This document shows positions 1 through 8,640 of a DNA stretch of 12,709 nucleotides, in pieces. Origin of the DNA: an uncultured Roseburia sp. (GTDB lineage: Bacteria > Bacillota > Clostridia > Lachnospirales > Lachnospiraceae). Both the position numbers and the translations under genes were made by a program. The number at the start of each line of letters is the position of its first letter. The stretch's first letter is position 1. The stretch is taken from contig CAKRCJ010000035.1 of assembly GCA_934307185.1 (NCBI GenBank), forward strand, positions 1-12,709. Direction: 5' to 3'. Below the pieces are notes generated by a model. It made no database searches. It saw only the letters and a program-made list of their open reading frames with translations, and was not told where the DNA came from.

Positions 1-2036
1 GAGTTTTACAGGATGCAACCCTCTGTTTTGGGCTGGTCCAGGATTACAAAGAAACATTCCAGTGGGGCATTTTTTCCAAAAAATGTATGATTATTGTGCT
101 TATCGCGGCATTTTTGTCCTTACATTGCTTTGTGGATATCAAAACACTTTATTCTTTCCTTTATGAAAAAAGAGTATGGATTGCAATTGTTTTATTTGTA
201 TTCTGTGTTGTAAATAAATTTAACGGTTCTTCCATTAACCAGTACGACAGCCACATCCAGCAGGGCGAAGGCTCGGAGTATGTGCAGACGGTATTTGGAA
301 CCTCGCGTTCTATCCGGAGCGATGAATGGCTTGTTTCCGTGCCAAGGTCTCTGTCCGCAGAATATACAGGTTATGGAAAAATGAATGATATTGTAAGGGC
401 CACAGAGACAACGAATCTGTCAGCCTCCGGCTTATATCTGAATTATTCTGCACTGGCAAAACCGGCAGACTGGGGCTACTATCTGTTTGGTTCGGAATAT
501 GGACTTTCCTTTGTGTGGTCGTTCCGTATGATATTTGGCTTTTTATTTTCCTTTGAACTGTGTCTCATTTTATCGGGACGAAAGAAGCTGATTTCGCTGC
601 TTGGCGGAGTAATGATATGGTTTTCTTCCTATAATATGTGGTGGTCAACTGTCACCTGGTTGATTGCAGGACAGGCAGCGATTGTATTCTTTTATTATTT
701 TATCCGCGAGAAAAACAGGGCAAAACGTCTTTTCTTTGGAATTGGAATTGCATTATCAGCGGCAAACTTTGTCGTTGACCTTTATCCGGCATGGCAGGTT
801 CCGGCAGGGTATGTTTTTCTTGCACTGCTTATCTGGATTTTTGTGGATAACTTTTCCTATATAAAAGAGTACCGTGGAAAAGACTGGTTATTGGCAGGCG
901 GCTGTATTGCATTTATGATAAGTGTTATCGTCTCATATCTTTATAATTACATGGACTATATGACAGCAATTATGAATACGGTATATCCGGGTGGCAGAAC
1001 GTATTACGGCGGTTTTTACATGCATAAATTATTTGGTTATGTGGCAGCTTCGCTGGCACCGTTTGCCCAGTACGAAAATCCAAGTGAGCTTGGATGCTTT
1101 TTCGGGCTGTTTCCGTTTTCAGCGGTTTTATTTATATATGCGATGGTAAAACAGCGTGGAAAAAATCTTTTAATGTGGCTTATGGCAGTGCCGGCAGTGA
1201 TTATGTCGCTTTACTGTCTGTTCCCGCTGCCACATCTGCTTGCAAAAGCAACGCTTTTAACCTTTTCCATGCCAAAACGGGTTGCGGATGTGCTGGGGTA
1301 TTTGAATGTCCTTATGCTTGTGGCTGCACTCTCTTGGTTTAAGGAGCAGAAAAAATTCAGCATAAAAACAAGTGTTCTGCTTGCGGGAGTTTCTACCGGT
1401 TCCGTGGCACTTTATGCATTAAAATACTGTCAGAATAAGACAACAATGGTTTTTGTATTGCTGGTTGCTGCGTTAACCTTCTGTGCAGAGGTATGGATGG
1501 TTTCCGATGTGAAGGAAATGAAAAGCACCGGTTCAAAAGTGGCAGTAACAGTATTCCTCATTGTGTCAGGACTTTGTGTAAATCCACTGATGTGCGGACT
1601 GGATGCGATATATTCCAAACCGGTTGCAAAAGAAGTTTCGCAGATTGTAAGTGAAAACCCGGATGCAAAATGGATTGCGCTCGACAGTATCATCACACCG
1701 GATTATCTGATTGCCTGCGGTGCCAGAACGTATAATTCCACTAATTATGTGCCGAATATAGATTTCTGGAAAATATTAGACCCGTCGGGGGCACAGGATG
1801 AGGTTTATAACCGTTATGCGCACATCTGTATTGAATTAACGGAAAAACCAACATCAATGGAACTGGCTGCAAAAGATTATATCAGGCTTTCCTTATCGTA
1901 TGATGATTTGAATAAATTAAATGTCGATTATATATTAGGCGTGACAGAGCTTGAGAATGCAGAGGAAAAAGGTTTGCAGGAAATATATTCAGAAAAAGGA
2001 ATGTATATCTATAAAGTATCTGAAAACATCTATTAA
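1..2036 (+). CDS. Large polytopic membrane protein, GT-C-like (DUF7657-type), 5' end outside window
   Basis: The frame is open from the left edge. The 28 codons before the first in-frame ATG (position 87) contain no stop and no ATG, GTG or TTG. That ATG has no ribosome binding site (it follows a run of A), so the gene probably starts upstream. About 14 hydrophobic segments are visible. They are followed by a soluble C-terminal tail of roughly 130 residues, probably extracytoplasmic. Counting from the ATG at 87, a large loop after the second segment carries FGTSRSIRSDEW (about 70-81). I associate this motif with the DUF7657-type membrane proteins of Firmicutes polysaccharide loci. The topology resembles GT-C enzymes, which use lipid-linked sugars outside the membrane, but no catalytic residue can be assigned with certainty. 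It is probably a glycan-modifying membrane enzyme (inference). The downstream promoter suggests it ends a separate transcription unit. Confidence 0.7.
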   Translation, partial: VLQDATLCFGLVQDYKETFQWGIFSKKCMIIVLIAAFLSLHCFVDIKTLYSFLYEKRVWIAIVLFVFCVVNKFNGSSINQYDSHIQQGEGSEYVQTVFGTSRSIRSDEWLVSVPRSLSAEYTGYGKMNDIVRATETTNLSASGLYLNYSALAKPADWGYYLFGSEYGLSFVWSFRMIFGFLFSFELCLILSGRKKLISLLGGVMIWFSSYNMWWSTVTWLIAGQAAIVFFYYFIREKNRAKRLFFGIGIALSAANFVVDLYPAWQVPAGYVFLALLIWIFVDNFSYIKEYRGKDWLLAGGCIAFMISVIVSYLYNYMDYMTAIMNTVYPGGRTYYGGFYMHKLFGYVAASLAPFAQYENPSELGCFFGLFPFSAVLFIYAMVKQRGKNLLMWLMAVPAVIMSLYCLFPLPHLLAKATLLTFSMPKRVADVLGYLNVLMLVAALSWFKEQKKFSIKTSVLLAGVSTGSVALYALKYCQNKTTMVFVLLVAALTFCAEVWMVSDVKEMKSTGSKVAVTVFLIVSGLCVNPLMCGLDAIYSKPVAKEVSQIVSENPDAKWIALDSIITPDYLIACGARTYNSTNYVPNIDFWKILDPSGAQDEVYNRYAHICIELTEKPTSMELAAKDYIRLSLSYDDLNKLNVDYILGVTELENAEEKGLQEIYSEKGMYIYKVSENIY

Positions 2037-2072
2037 GAAAATCTTAGAAATAGTGCAAAAAAGGGAAATTGC

Positions 2073-2101
2073 TTGGAAACAGTTTCCTGGCATGGTATAA
2101 T
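2073..2101 (+). promoter_or_regulatory. Sigma-A-type promoter of the rfbA operon (extended -10)
   Basis: The -10 box is a perfect TATAAT at 2096-2101, preceded by TG one base upstream (TGGTATAAT), which makes it an extended -10. A -35 of TTGGAA (2073-2078, four of six consensus bases) lies exactly 17 bases upstream. Transcription would start near 2108, giving a leader of about 60 nucleotides before the rfbA ATG at 2167. The intergenic gap is about 130 bases, the longest in the window. This is therefore the natural place for the start of the downstream transcription unit. No experimental start site is known to me. Confidence 0.7.
2075..2087. promoter_or_regulatory. 13-bp palindrome overlapping the -35 region, possible operator
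   Basis: GGAAAC, A, GTTTCC is a perfect inverted repeat of 6-bp arms around one central base. It covers the last four bases of the -35 hexamer and the first half of the spacer. A repressor bound here would block RNA polymerase. No T-run follows, and the best RNA fold is only 5 bp around a CAG loop, so it does not look like a terminator for the gene upstream. A 13-bp palindrome can arise by chance, and no regulator is encoded in the window. Confidence 0.35.
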
Positions 2102-2166
2102 GTACGCAAAGATAAAAGTGAACAAGAAATAAAAACATAAAAATACACTACAAATGGAGGTTACCA

Positions 2167-3044
<878 letters not shown>

Positions 3045-3045
<1 letters not shown>

Positions 3046-3075
3046 AATCCAGAGTGGATTTGTGAGAAACAAATC
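3045..3075 (+). promoter_or_regulatory. Two mutually exclusive hairpins between rfbA and rfbC
   Basis: Two perfect 7-bp stems share one arm. Hairpin 1 pairs AAATCCA (3045-3051) with TGGATTT (3055-3061) around a GAG loop. Hairpin 2 pairs GATTTGT (3057-3063) with ACAAATC (3069-3075) around GAGAA. The shared GATTT at 3057-3061 means only one can form at a time. Hairpin 1 begins at the last base of the rfbA stop codon. No T-run follows, so neither is an ordinary intrinsic terminator, and the rfbC ribosome binding site (about 3101) is outside both. They might act in mRNA processing, stability or coupling, or be chance. Confidence 0.35.
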
Positions 3076-3114
3076 AGAACGTTGACAGACAGAAATGAAA
3101 AGGAAGTAAAAGAA

Positions 3115-3696
3115 ATGGGAAAAATTAAAGTAACAGATAATTGTGGCGGAATTAAAGGATTAAAAGTAATCGAGCCGGCAGTATTCGGAGATAACCGTGG
3201 ATATTTCATGGAGACTTACAACTACAATGATTTCGCAGAGGCAGGAATTGACTGCAAGTTCGTACAGGATAATCAGTCAGCCTCTAAAAAAGGTGTGTTA
3301 AGAGGACTTCATTCACAGAAAGATTATCCACAGGATAAGTTAGTACGTGTGATAAAAGGTTCTGTATTTGATGTTGCCGTAGATGTAAGGGAAGGTTCTG
3401 AGACATTTGGAAAATGGTTTGGAATTGAACTTACCGAGGAAAACAAAAAACAGTTCTTTATTCCGAAAAATTTTGCACATGGATTTATCGTGCTTTCTGA
3501 TTATGCAGAGTTCTGCTATAAAGTAACGGATTTCTATCATCCAAACGATGAAGTTGGAATTATCTGGAATGATCCGGAAATCGGAGTAAAATGGCCGATG
3601 CCGGAAGGAATGACAGAGGCAGATTTAATTTTCTCTGAGAAGGACAAAGTATTGGAAGGACTTTCCGCCTATGTTAAAAAGCGCTTTGGAAAATAA
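3115..3696 (+). CDS. rfbC: dTDP-4-dehydrorhamnose 3,5-epimerase (RmlC)
   Basis: This enzyme epimerises dTDP-4-keto-6-deoxy-glucose at C3 and C5, the third step towards dTDP-L-rhamnose. The frame is open back to a TTG at 3082, but I choose the ATG at 3115. An AGGAAG ribosome binding site lies at 3101-3106, 8 bases before it, and MGKIKV fits the family N-terminus. That gives 193 residues, against about 185 in E. coli. Visible cupin-family motifs are FGDNRGYF (24-31), RGLH with the catalytic His66, FAHGF (120-124), Tyr141 in FYHP, and the GIIWND segment (148-153). The last 26 bases overlap the start of the exporter permease gene, which suggests translational coupling. Substrate supply needs an rfbB product made elsewhere. 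Confidence 0.95.
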   Translation: MGKIKVTDNCGGIKGLKVIEPAVFGDNRGYFMETYNYNDFAEAGIDCKFVQDNQSASKKGVLRGLHSQKDYPQDKLVRVIKGSVFDVAVDVREGSETFGKWFGIELTEENKKQFFIPKNFAHGFIVLSDYAEFCYKVTDFYHPNDEVGIIWNDPEIGVKWPMPEGMTEADLIFSEKDKVLEGLSAYVKKRFGK

Positions 3697-4477
3697 AAAA
3701 CTGGTGTGGAACCTCGCAAAGGACGATTTTAAAAAGAAATTTGCAGGTTCCTCCCTTGGAATTATCTGGGCATTTGTCCAGCCGGTGGTTACGGTGCTTT
3801 TGTACTGGTTCGTATTTGAAAAGGGACTGAATGCAAAAGCATCCAATCTTCGTACCGGAATAGAGGTTCCGTTTGTGCTGTGGATGATGGCTGGATTAGT
3901 TCCATGGTTTTATGTACAGGAAGCCTGGAACAATGGAACAAACGTTCTGGTTGAGTACAGCTATCTTGTCAAAAAAGTAGTTTTTAAAATTGAAACACTG
4001 CCGATTGTGAAGCTGATATCTGCATTATTTGTACACATCTTTTTTGTGGTCTTTATGATTGTGCTGTTCTGGCTCATGGGATATGCACCGGATTTGTACA
4101 CGTTACAGGTCATTTATTATTCTGCGGCAATGATTTTTCTTATTATGGGACTTTCGTATTTTACGAGTGCGATTGTTCCGTTTTTCAGGGATTTATCCCA
4201 GATTGTTGCAATTGCATTGCAGATTGGGGTATGGGCAACGCCGATTATGTGGAACATTGATGCCATGACTAATATTCCGGGATGGGCGATTATTATTTTA
4301 AAATTAAATCCAATGTATTACATTGTGGCAGGTTACAGGGATGCACTGATTAATAAAATCGGATTCTGGGAGCATCCATATCTGACTGCATGGTATTTTT
4401 TGGTTTCCATTGTAATTTATGTTTTGGGAACAAGAGTATTTAAAAAGCTGCGGGTTCATTTCGCAGACGTATTGTAA
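3671..4477 (+). CDS. wzm: ABC-2 type polysaccharide export permease (Wzm-like)
   Basis: This is the membrane subunit of an ABC exporter that moves a lipid-linked polysaccharide across the cytoplasmic membrane. Its 268 residues are normal for the Wzm/TagG/RfbD permease family. The N-terminal amphipathic stretch DFKKKFAGSSLGIIW (19-33) leads into about six membrane segments (roughly 32-50, 67-84, 113-138, 146-168, 176-195, 240-258). Family motifs FFRDLSQIV (171-179), PIMW (191-194) and LNPMYYIV (212-219) are present. The ATG at 3671 lies inside the end of rfbC, with GGAAGGA at 3654-3660. The 26-base overlap and the matching ATPase 22 bases downstream indicate an operon. The gene name follows the O-antigen exporter convention; the true substrate is unknown. 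Confidence 0.93.
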   Translation: MLKSALENKKLVWNLAKDDFKKKFAGSSLGIIWAFVQPVVTVLLYWFVFEKGLNAKASNLRTGIEVPFVLWMMAGLVPWFYVQEAWNNGTNVLVEYSYLVKKVVFKIETLPIVKLISALFVHIFFVVFMIVLFWLMGYAPDLYTLQVIYYSAAMIFLIMGLSYFTSAIVPFFRDLSQIVAIALQIGVWATPIMWNIDAMTNIPGWAIIILKLNPMYYIVAGYRDALINKIGFWEHPYLTAWYFLVSIVIYVLGTRVFKKLRVHFADVL

Positions 4478-4499
4478 GAAAAGAAGAAAGGCATTCTCT

Positions 4500-5774
4500 A
4501 TGAGTGACTATGCTATTCAGGTAAAAAATATATCAAAAATTTATAAGCTTTATGATACTCCGATGGAACGGCTTAAGGATGCCTTTGGCTGGCAGAAAAA
4601 GCCGTTAAAGGAGCATAAAGCGTTAAATGATGTCTCTTTTTCCGTAGAAAAAGGACAGGCACTTGGAATTATCGGAACAAACGGTTCCGGAAAATCAACA
4701 ATTTTGAAAATCATTACCGGTGTTTTAAACCCGACAGGAGGAGAGGTTTGTGTCGATGGACGGATTTCTGCTCTTTTAGAGCTTGGTGCCGGTTTTAATA
4801 TGGAATATACAGGAATTGAAAATGTCTATTTGAATGGAATGATGACCGGATTTACAAGGGAGGAGATTGACGAAAGACTACAGGATATCCTTGATTTTGC
4901 GGATATCGGAGAGTTTGTCAATCAGCCGGTAAAGACTTATTCGAGCGGAATGTTTGTGCGTCTTGCATTTGCAGTGGCAATCAATATTGACCCGGAAATC
5001 CTTATCGTGGACGAGGCATTGTCCGTAGGTGATGTTTTCTTCCAGGCAAAATGTTATAAAAAGTTTGAAGAGTTTAAGGAAAAGGGAAAGACACTGTTAT
5101 TTGTAAGCCATGACTTAAGCAGTATCGTAAAATATTGTGACAGGGTTGTTCTTTTGAATAAAGGTGTGAAAATGGCAGAGGGTGACCCGAAAGAGATGGT
5201 AGGCCTTTACAAGCGGGTACTTTTAGACCAGACCAAGAGTGTGCAGGAAGGAAAGGTTCTAGCAAAACAGGAAAATGGAAATCTTACTGCACAGAGTCTG
5301 TGGAAAACCCATTATGAAATCAATCCAAATGTGGATGAATACGGAACAGGAAAAGCTGAGATTATTGATTTTGCAATACTTGATGAGAATGGGGATTATA
5401 CCAACTGTATTGAAAAAGGCACCAGATTTACGATAAAATCAAAGGTACGTTTCCATGAGACAATTGAAAATCCGATTTTTACGATGTCATTTAAGACAAT
5501 CAAGGGTACAACTGTGACGGGAACGAACACAATGTATGAAAGAGTGGATGTCGGGACAGCAGGGGACGGCGAAGAATATGTGGCTTCGTTTGAACAGGAT
5601 ATGTTTTTGCAGGGCGGAGAATATCTGCTTTCGATTAGCTGTACCGGATATGAGGCAGGTGGTTTTACCGCATATCACAGACTGTATGATGTATGCAGTA
5701 TTACGGTAGTTTCGGATAAAGATACGGTTGGTTTTTATGATATGAATTCTAAAGTTACAGTGGAAAAGTTATAA
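4500..5774 (+). CDS. wzt: ABC exporter ATPase with C-terminal glycan-recognition domain (Wzt-like)
   Basis: This ATPase powers export through the neighbouring permease. The ABC domain covers about 1-235: Walker A GTNGSGKST (59-67), signature YSSGM (147-151), Walker B ILIVDE (167-172) and the switch His204. The approximately 40-residue stretch before Walker A containing MERLKDAF is typical of polysaccharide exporters. A linker of about 40 residues leads to a beta-rich C-terminal domain (about 280-424) in the position of the Wzt C-terminal domain. In E. coli O9a that domain binds the modified chain end and decides what is exported. I choose ATG 4500 (424 residues) because AGAAAGG at 4485-4491 precedes it by 8 bases. 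A 27-codon extension to ATG 4419 would overlap the permease gene and has no family match. Function of the ATPase is secure; the ligand is unknown. Confidence 0.94.
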   Translation: MSDYAIQVKNISKIYKLYDTPMERLKDAFGWQKKPLKEHKALNDVSFSVEKGQALGIIGTNGSGKSTILKIITGVLNPTGGEVCVDGRISALLELGAGFNMEYTGIENVYLNGMMTGFTREEIDERLQDILDFADIGEFVNQPVKTYSSGMFVRLAFAVAINIDPEILIVDEALSVGDVFFQAKCYKKFEEFKEKGKTLLFVSHDLSSIVKYCDRVVLLNKGVKMAEGDPKEMVGLYKRVLLDQTKSVQEGKVLAKQENGNLTAQSLWKTHYEINPNVDEYGTGKAEIIDFAILDENGDYTNCIEKGTRFTIKSKVRFHETIENPIFTMSFKTIKGTTVTGTNTMYERVDVGTAGDGEEYVASFEQDMFLQGGEYLLSISCTGYEAGGFTAYHRLYDVCSITVVSDKDTVGFYDMNSKVTVEKL

Positions 5775-5806
5775 TTCATAAATTCCAGGACAGAGAGGAA
5801 AAGCAG

Positions 5807-7630
5807 ATGCAGCCGGAAAAGAATATTTTTGGAAAAACTTCCTATCGGGATTTTTACCGGAATTCGGAGATAAGAACAAATTTATTAAGCTGGTTAAAAC
5901 TTCCGCAAAGGGGAAGAATACTAGTTATAAATGAAGAAAAAACCTGTCTGGTGGAGTTGCTGAAGCAAAATGGCAACAGGGTAACCTGTGTACAGGATAC
6001 AGAAGTATTTACAAAGGCAGAGGGCTGGTATGATGTCATTTTTCAGATGGGTTCTTTGTACTGTGGGGACCGTAAGCCACAGGATGTATATGAAGAATAT
6101 TTTGAAGTTTATAAAGAACATCTGACCGAGAGAGGACGATTATTCCTTGCGGTAGATAACCGGCTTGGATTAAAATACTTTGCCGGCTGTAAGGATGAAG
6201 GGACAGATACTTATTTTGCCGGAATTGAAGGTTATCCGGAGGCATCCGGACAGAAACGGGCTGCGCTTTCCGGAAAGGAATACAACAGCGCACTGGAAAA
6301 AGCGCAGTTTACACAGATAGAAAGATATTATCCATATCCGGATATCCGTTTCCCGATGGCAGTTTATTCTGACGAGTGGCTGCCCGGAGAGGGAGAACTG
6401 AATGCAAATATACGCAATTTTGACAGAGACCGCTATGTGTTATTTGATGAGACAAAGGTATTCGACAGTCTGATAAAAGAAGGACTGTTCCGGGAGTTTT
6501 CAAATTCCTATTTTTATGTTTGCAGAAAAATTGAGGAAAGCCAAGGCAGCAAAACACTGTATGCCAAGTTTTCAAATGAGAGGGATGAGCGTTTTCAAAT
6601 TCGCACGGACATTGTACAGGCGGAGGATGGAAGCAGATATGTCAGAAAACATCCGCTATCAGACAGGGCAAAAGAGCATATTTACAATATGGGACGCAAT
6701 TATGAACTTTTAAGCAGGGTAAACGGAGAAAGCACTGTTCATTTCTGCCCGGTAGAAATACAGGGAGAGGATGCAATTTCTCCATTTGTAAGTGGTGTTT
6801 CCCTTCAGAAGCTGCTTTTAAACGCAATAGAGGAAAGAAATGAGGAAAAGACAGCGGAGCTTTTTGAAAATGCAGTGCAGCGGCTCAGGCAGTATTATAA
6901 AAAGCAGAAAAATGTTCCGGAAAAAGTCACAGATTTAGATATGATATTTTCCAATATTTTAGTGGATGGAGAAGACTGGAATATTATTGATTATGAATGG
7001 ACGTTTCCGGGGGATATCCCATCGGAATTTGTGCTATACCGCACACTGTTTCGGGCGGCACTTGAGCTTCCGGCATCTTTCCTTACGGACTGGAACTATC
7101 TGTATAAGGTTTCCGGCATTACGGAGGCTTCGGCAAAAAAATACCGTAACTGGGAAAATGAATTCCAGAATTATATTACAGGGGAACAGATTCCAGCGCG
7201 TGATATGGTAGAAATGCTTGGCAATCAGGTAATTCCGTTTTTAGGAAATCAGACAGAGGTGGAAAAGGAAGTAAAGGAAATTATCCGCAAAAAAGGGAAA
7301 AAAGCACTCGATATTTATTTTCATGTGGATAACGAGAGCATTACAAATGGAAAAGTCAGCTGCAGCGGCTGGGCATGTGCTTTGATCAAAAAGAAGCATT
7401 TTATTCCGGTAAATATCCATATTTTTGAGGACAATGGAAAAGTAGTAATATGTAAAATTGAACGCTCGGTAAGAAAAGATGTCGGAGAGGCTTTGGAAGC
7501 GGAGGAAAGACAGTGGATGGTCTGGGGCTTTCATACGATGTTTACAGCAAGAGAGGGAGCTTCTTATAAGTTACGTTTTACGGTCGGAGAGATTGAAAAA
7601 GAAACAACGTTTACAGGAGTAAATGAATGA
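5807..7630 (+). CDS. Methyltransferase-like / kinase-like / beta-domain fusion, possible chain-end modifier
   Basis: This 607-residue protein seems to have three parts. Residues about 30-190 resemble a class I SAM methyltransferase of a Lachnospiraceae-type family, with NRLGLKYFAGC (118-128), YYPYPDIRFP (174-183) and NIRNFDRDRYVLFDE (201-215). The glycine-rich SAM loop is replaced by VINEEKT (40-46), so activity is doubtful. Residues about 255-430 look like a protein-kinase/aminoglycoside-phosphotransferase fold. VRK (Lys281) could be the ATP lysine, LDMIFSN (Asp378, Asn383) matches the catalytic loop, and IIDYEW (Asp395) the metal-binding motif. Residues 500-605 form a beta-rich domain with SGWA (520-523). 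The gene follows wzt, the position of wbdD in E. coli O8/O9a. The start has AGAGGA at 5794-5799, and the stop overlaps the next start as ATGA. Chain-end capping is inference. Confidence 0.72.
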   Translation: MQPEKNIFGKTSYRDFYRNSEIRTNLLSWLKLPQRGRILVINEEKTCLVELLKQNGNRVTCVQDTEVFTKAEGWYDVIFQMGSLYCGDRKPQDVYEEYFEVYKEHLTERGRLFLAVDNRLGLKYFAGCKDEGTDTYFAGIEGYPEASGQKRAALSGKEYNSALEKAQFTQIERYYPYPDIRFPMAVYSDEWLPGEGELNANIRNFDRDRYVLFDETKVFDSLIKEGLFREFSNSYFYVCRKIEESQGSKTLYAKFSNERDERFQIRTDIVQAEDGSRYVRKHPLSDRAKEHIYNMGRNYELLSRVNGESTVHFCPVEIQGEDAISPFVSGVSLQKLLLNAIEERNEEKTAELFENAVQRLRQYYKKQKNVPEKVTDLDMIFSNILVDGEDWNIIDYEWTFPGDIPSEFVLYRTLFRAALELPASFLTDWNYLYKVSGITEASAKKYRNWENEFQNYITGEQIPARDMVEMLGNQVIPFLGNQTEVEKEVKEIIRKKGKKALDIYFHVDNESITNGKVSCSGWACALIKKKHFIPVNIHIFEDNGKVVICKIERSVRKDVGEALEAEERQWMVWGFHTMFTAREGASYKLRFTVGEIEKETTFTGVNE

Positions 7631-8634
7631 AATTTTTGATTGGATTATTCATTATCATATATGAGTTTCTTCTGGTTCCGATGTGGCTTGGAGCACTTTG
7701 GAGCAGAAAAAAGAAAGAGTCAGGATTTTGCAGGCTGTATGCAGAGGGTATAGTTACATTATTTACCATTTTTTTCTGTGTGGCTGTATTTGCCGGAGTA
7801 AAAAGAATGCAGCTTTCGACATTGACTGGATGGTGGAAGGGACTGCTTATTGTATCCATTTTTGGAATGATAATCAGCTGTGTTTTACAGCATAAAAAAA
7901 TAAAAAACCTTGGGAAGAAACTGATTTTTAACTGTTATTATGCCGTAAAAAAAATGCGTGGATATCTCACATTTCTTGTGTTGGTACTTTTATTTTCAGT
8001 TACGTCAACGGTTCCCGCAGGGCAGGATGATACACCGGAAATAGTGAATATTGCGGTTGCAACGGATACAATTTATGAGTATCAGCCTTATACAAAAGCT
8101 CCGTATGATGGAGTGAATATGGATAAAGTGACCGCTCCGATTGAAATGCTTTATTCGGTAAATGCAAATATTACGGGAATAGAGCCGGTAGTATTGATAC
8201 ACACTGTTTTGCCCGCATTTTTTTTATTGTTATATTTTTGTGTCTGCTGGCAGGTGGGCAGTTATTTTTTTCGGGATGATTTGGAAAAAAGAGAGCTGTT
8301 TGTTATTTTTGTGACAATTTTTTATACAGTTGCATTGACGACAGAGACATCTTTAGTGATGGGAATTTTGCAAAATCCGTGGAATGGAATTTCACTTGCA
8401 GTATCATGTGGGCTTCCACTTGTGCTGATACAGGGATTTCGTATGATGAACTATTACGGAAGGAAGAAAAGAGTACCGTGGCAGGAACAGCTAAAGACCG
8501 TTTTTATGGCAACAGCAGTGCAGCTTATGATATCAAAAGGTTATCTGGTCTGCATTTTAATATTAGCCGGCTGTTTTGTTACAAGCGTATGTAAGAAAGG
8601 TATGTGGAATGCAGGAAGTGTTCGAAAGCATTAA
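7627..8634 (+). CDS. DUF6077-like membrane protein, N-terminal part (gene split by frameshift)
   Basis: The ATG overlaps the stop of the preceding gene (ATGA at 7627-7630), a classic sign of translational coupling. The 335-residue product has hydrophobic segments near 1-22, 40-57, 70-87 and 113-128. A non-membrane loop then carries QDD (133-135) and YQPYT (152-156), followed by more segments from about 187 on. The loop before GIEP (184-187) and IHTVLP resembles DUF6077 family proteins, GT-C-like membrane proteins of Lachnospiraceae glycan loci. The reading frame ends at TAA 8632 after a non-hydrophobic tail, with a second in-frame TAA at 8638. The missing C-terminal half is encoded in the next frame (8609-9313). 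The gene is therefore probably disrupted, or two subunits are made. Catalytic activity cannot be judged. Confidence 0.65.
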   Translation: MKFLIGLFIIIYEFLLVPMWLGALWSRKKKESGFCRLYAEGIVTLFTIFFCVAVFAGVKRMQLSTLTGWWKGLLIVSIFGMIISCVLQHKKIKNLGKKLIFNCYYAVKKMRGYLTFLVLVLLFSVTSTVPAGQDDTPEIVNIAVATDTIYEYQPYTKAPYDGVNMDKVTAPIEMLYSVNANITGIEPVVLIHTVLPAFFLLLYFCVCWQVGSYFFRDDLEKRELFVIFVTIFYTVALTTETSLVMGILQNPWNGISLAVSCGLPLVLIQGFRMMNYYGRKKRVPWQEQLKTVFMATAVQLMISKGYLVCILILAGCFVTSVCKKGMWNAGSVRKH

Positions 8635-8640
8635 AAATAA
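8594..8640 (+). other. Probable frameshift junction within the DUF6077-like gene
   Basis: The frame used from 7627 ends at TAA 8632-8634. The frame that continues the family resemblance is shifted by +1 and has a stop (TAG) near 8563. A single shift anywhere between about 8566 and 8632 would join the halves into one protein of roughly 560 residues. Short runs such as GTTTTG and AAGAAAGG lie in this stretch. It could be a real mutation, an assembly error, or a natural split: AGAAAGG at 8594-8600 sits 8 bases before ATG 8609 and could restart translation. Confidence 0.55.

Noticed and set aside
87..89. ATG at 87 as the true start of the first gene
   Set aside because: No ribosome binding site precedes it, and the frame continues openly to the window edge with sensible protein sequence.
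2037..2095. Intrinsic terminator after the first gene
   Set aside because: The only inverted repeat (2075-2087) is short with a 3-base RNA loop and is not followed by a T-run. It fits better as a DNA operator.
3082..3087. Perfect TTGACA, a consensus -35, before rfbC
   Set aside because: The position 17 bases downstream reads AGTAAA, nothing like TATAAT, and the spot lies within a tight operon. It is also the spurious TTG start of a longer rfbC frame.
4419..4499. 27-codon N-terminal extension of the Wzt-like ATPase
   Set aside because: It overlaps the end of the permease gene, has no ribosome site, and its basic, cysteine-containing sequence does not match the family. ATG 4500 has a good site.
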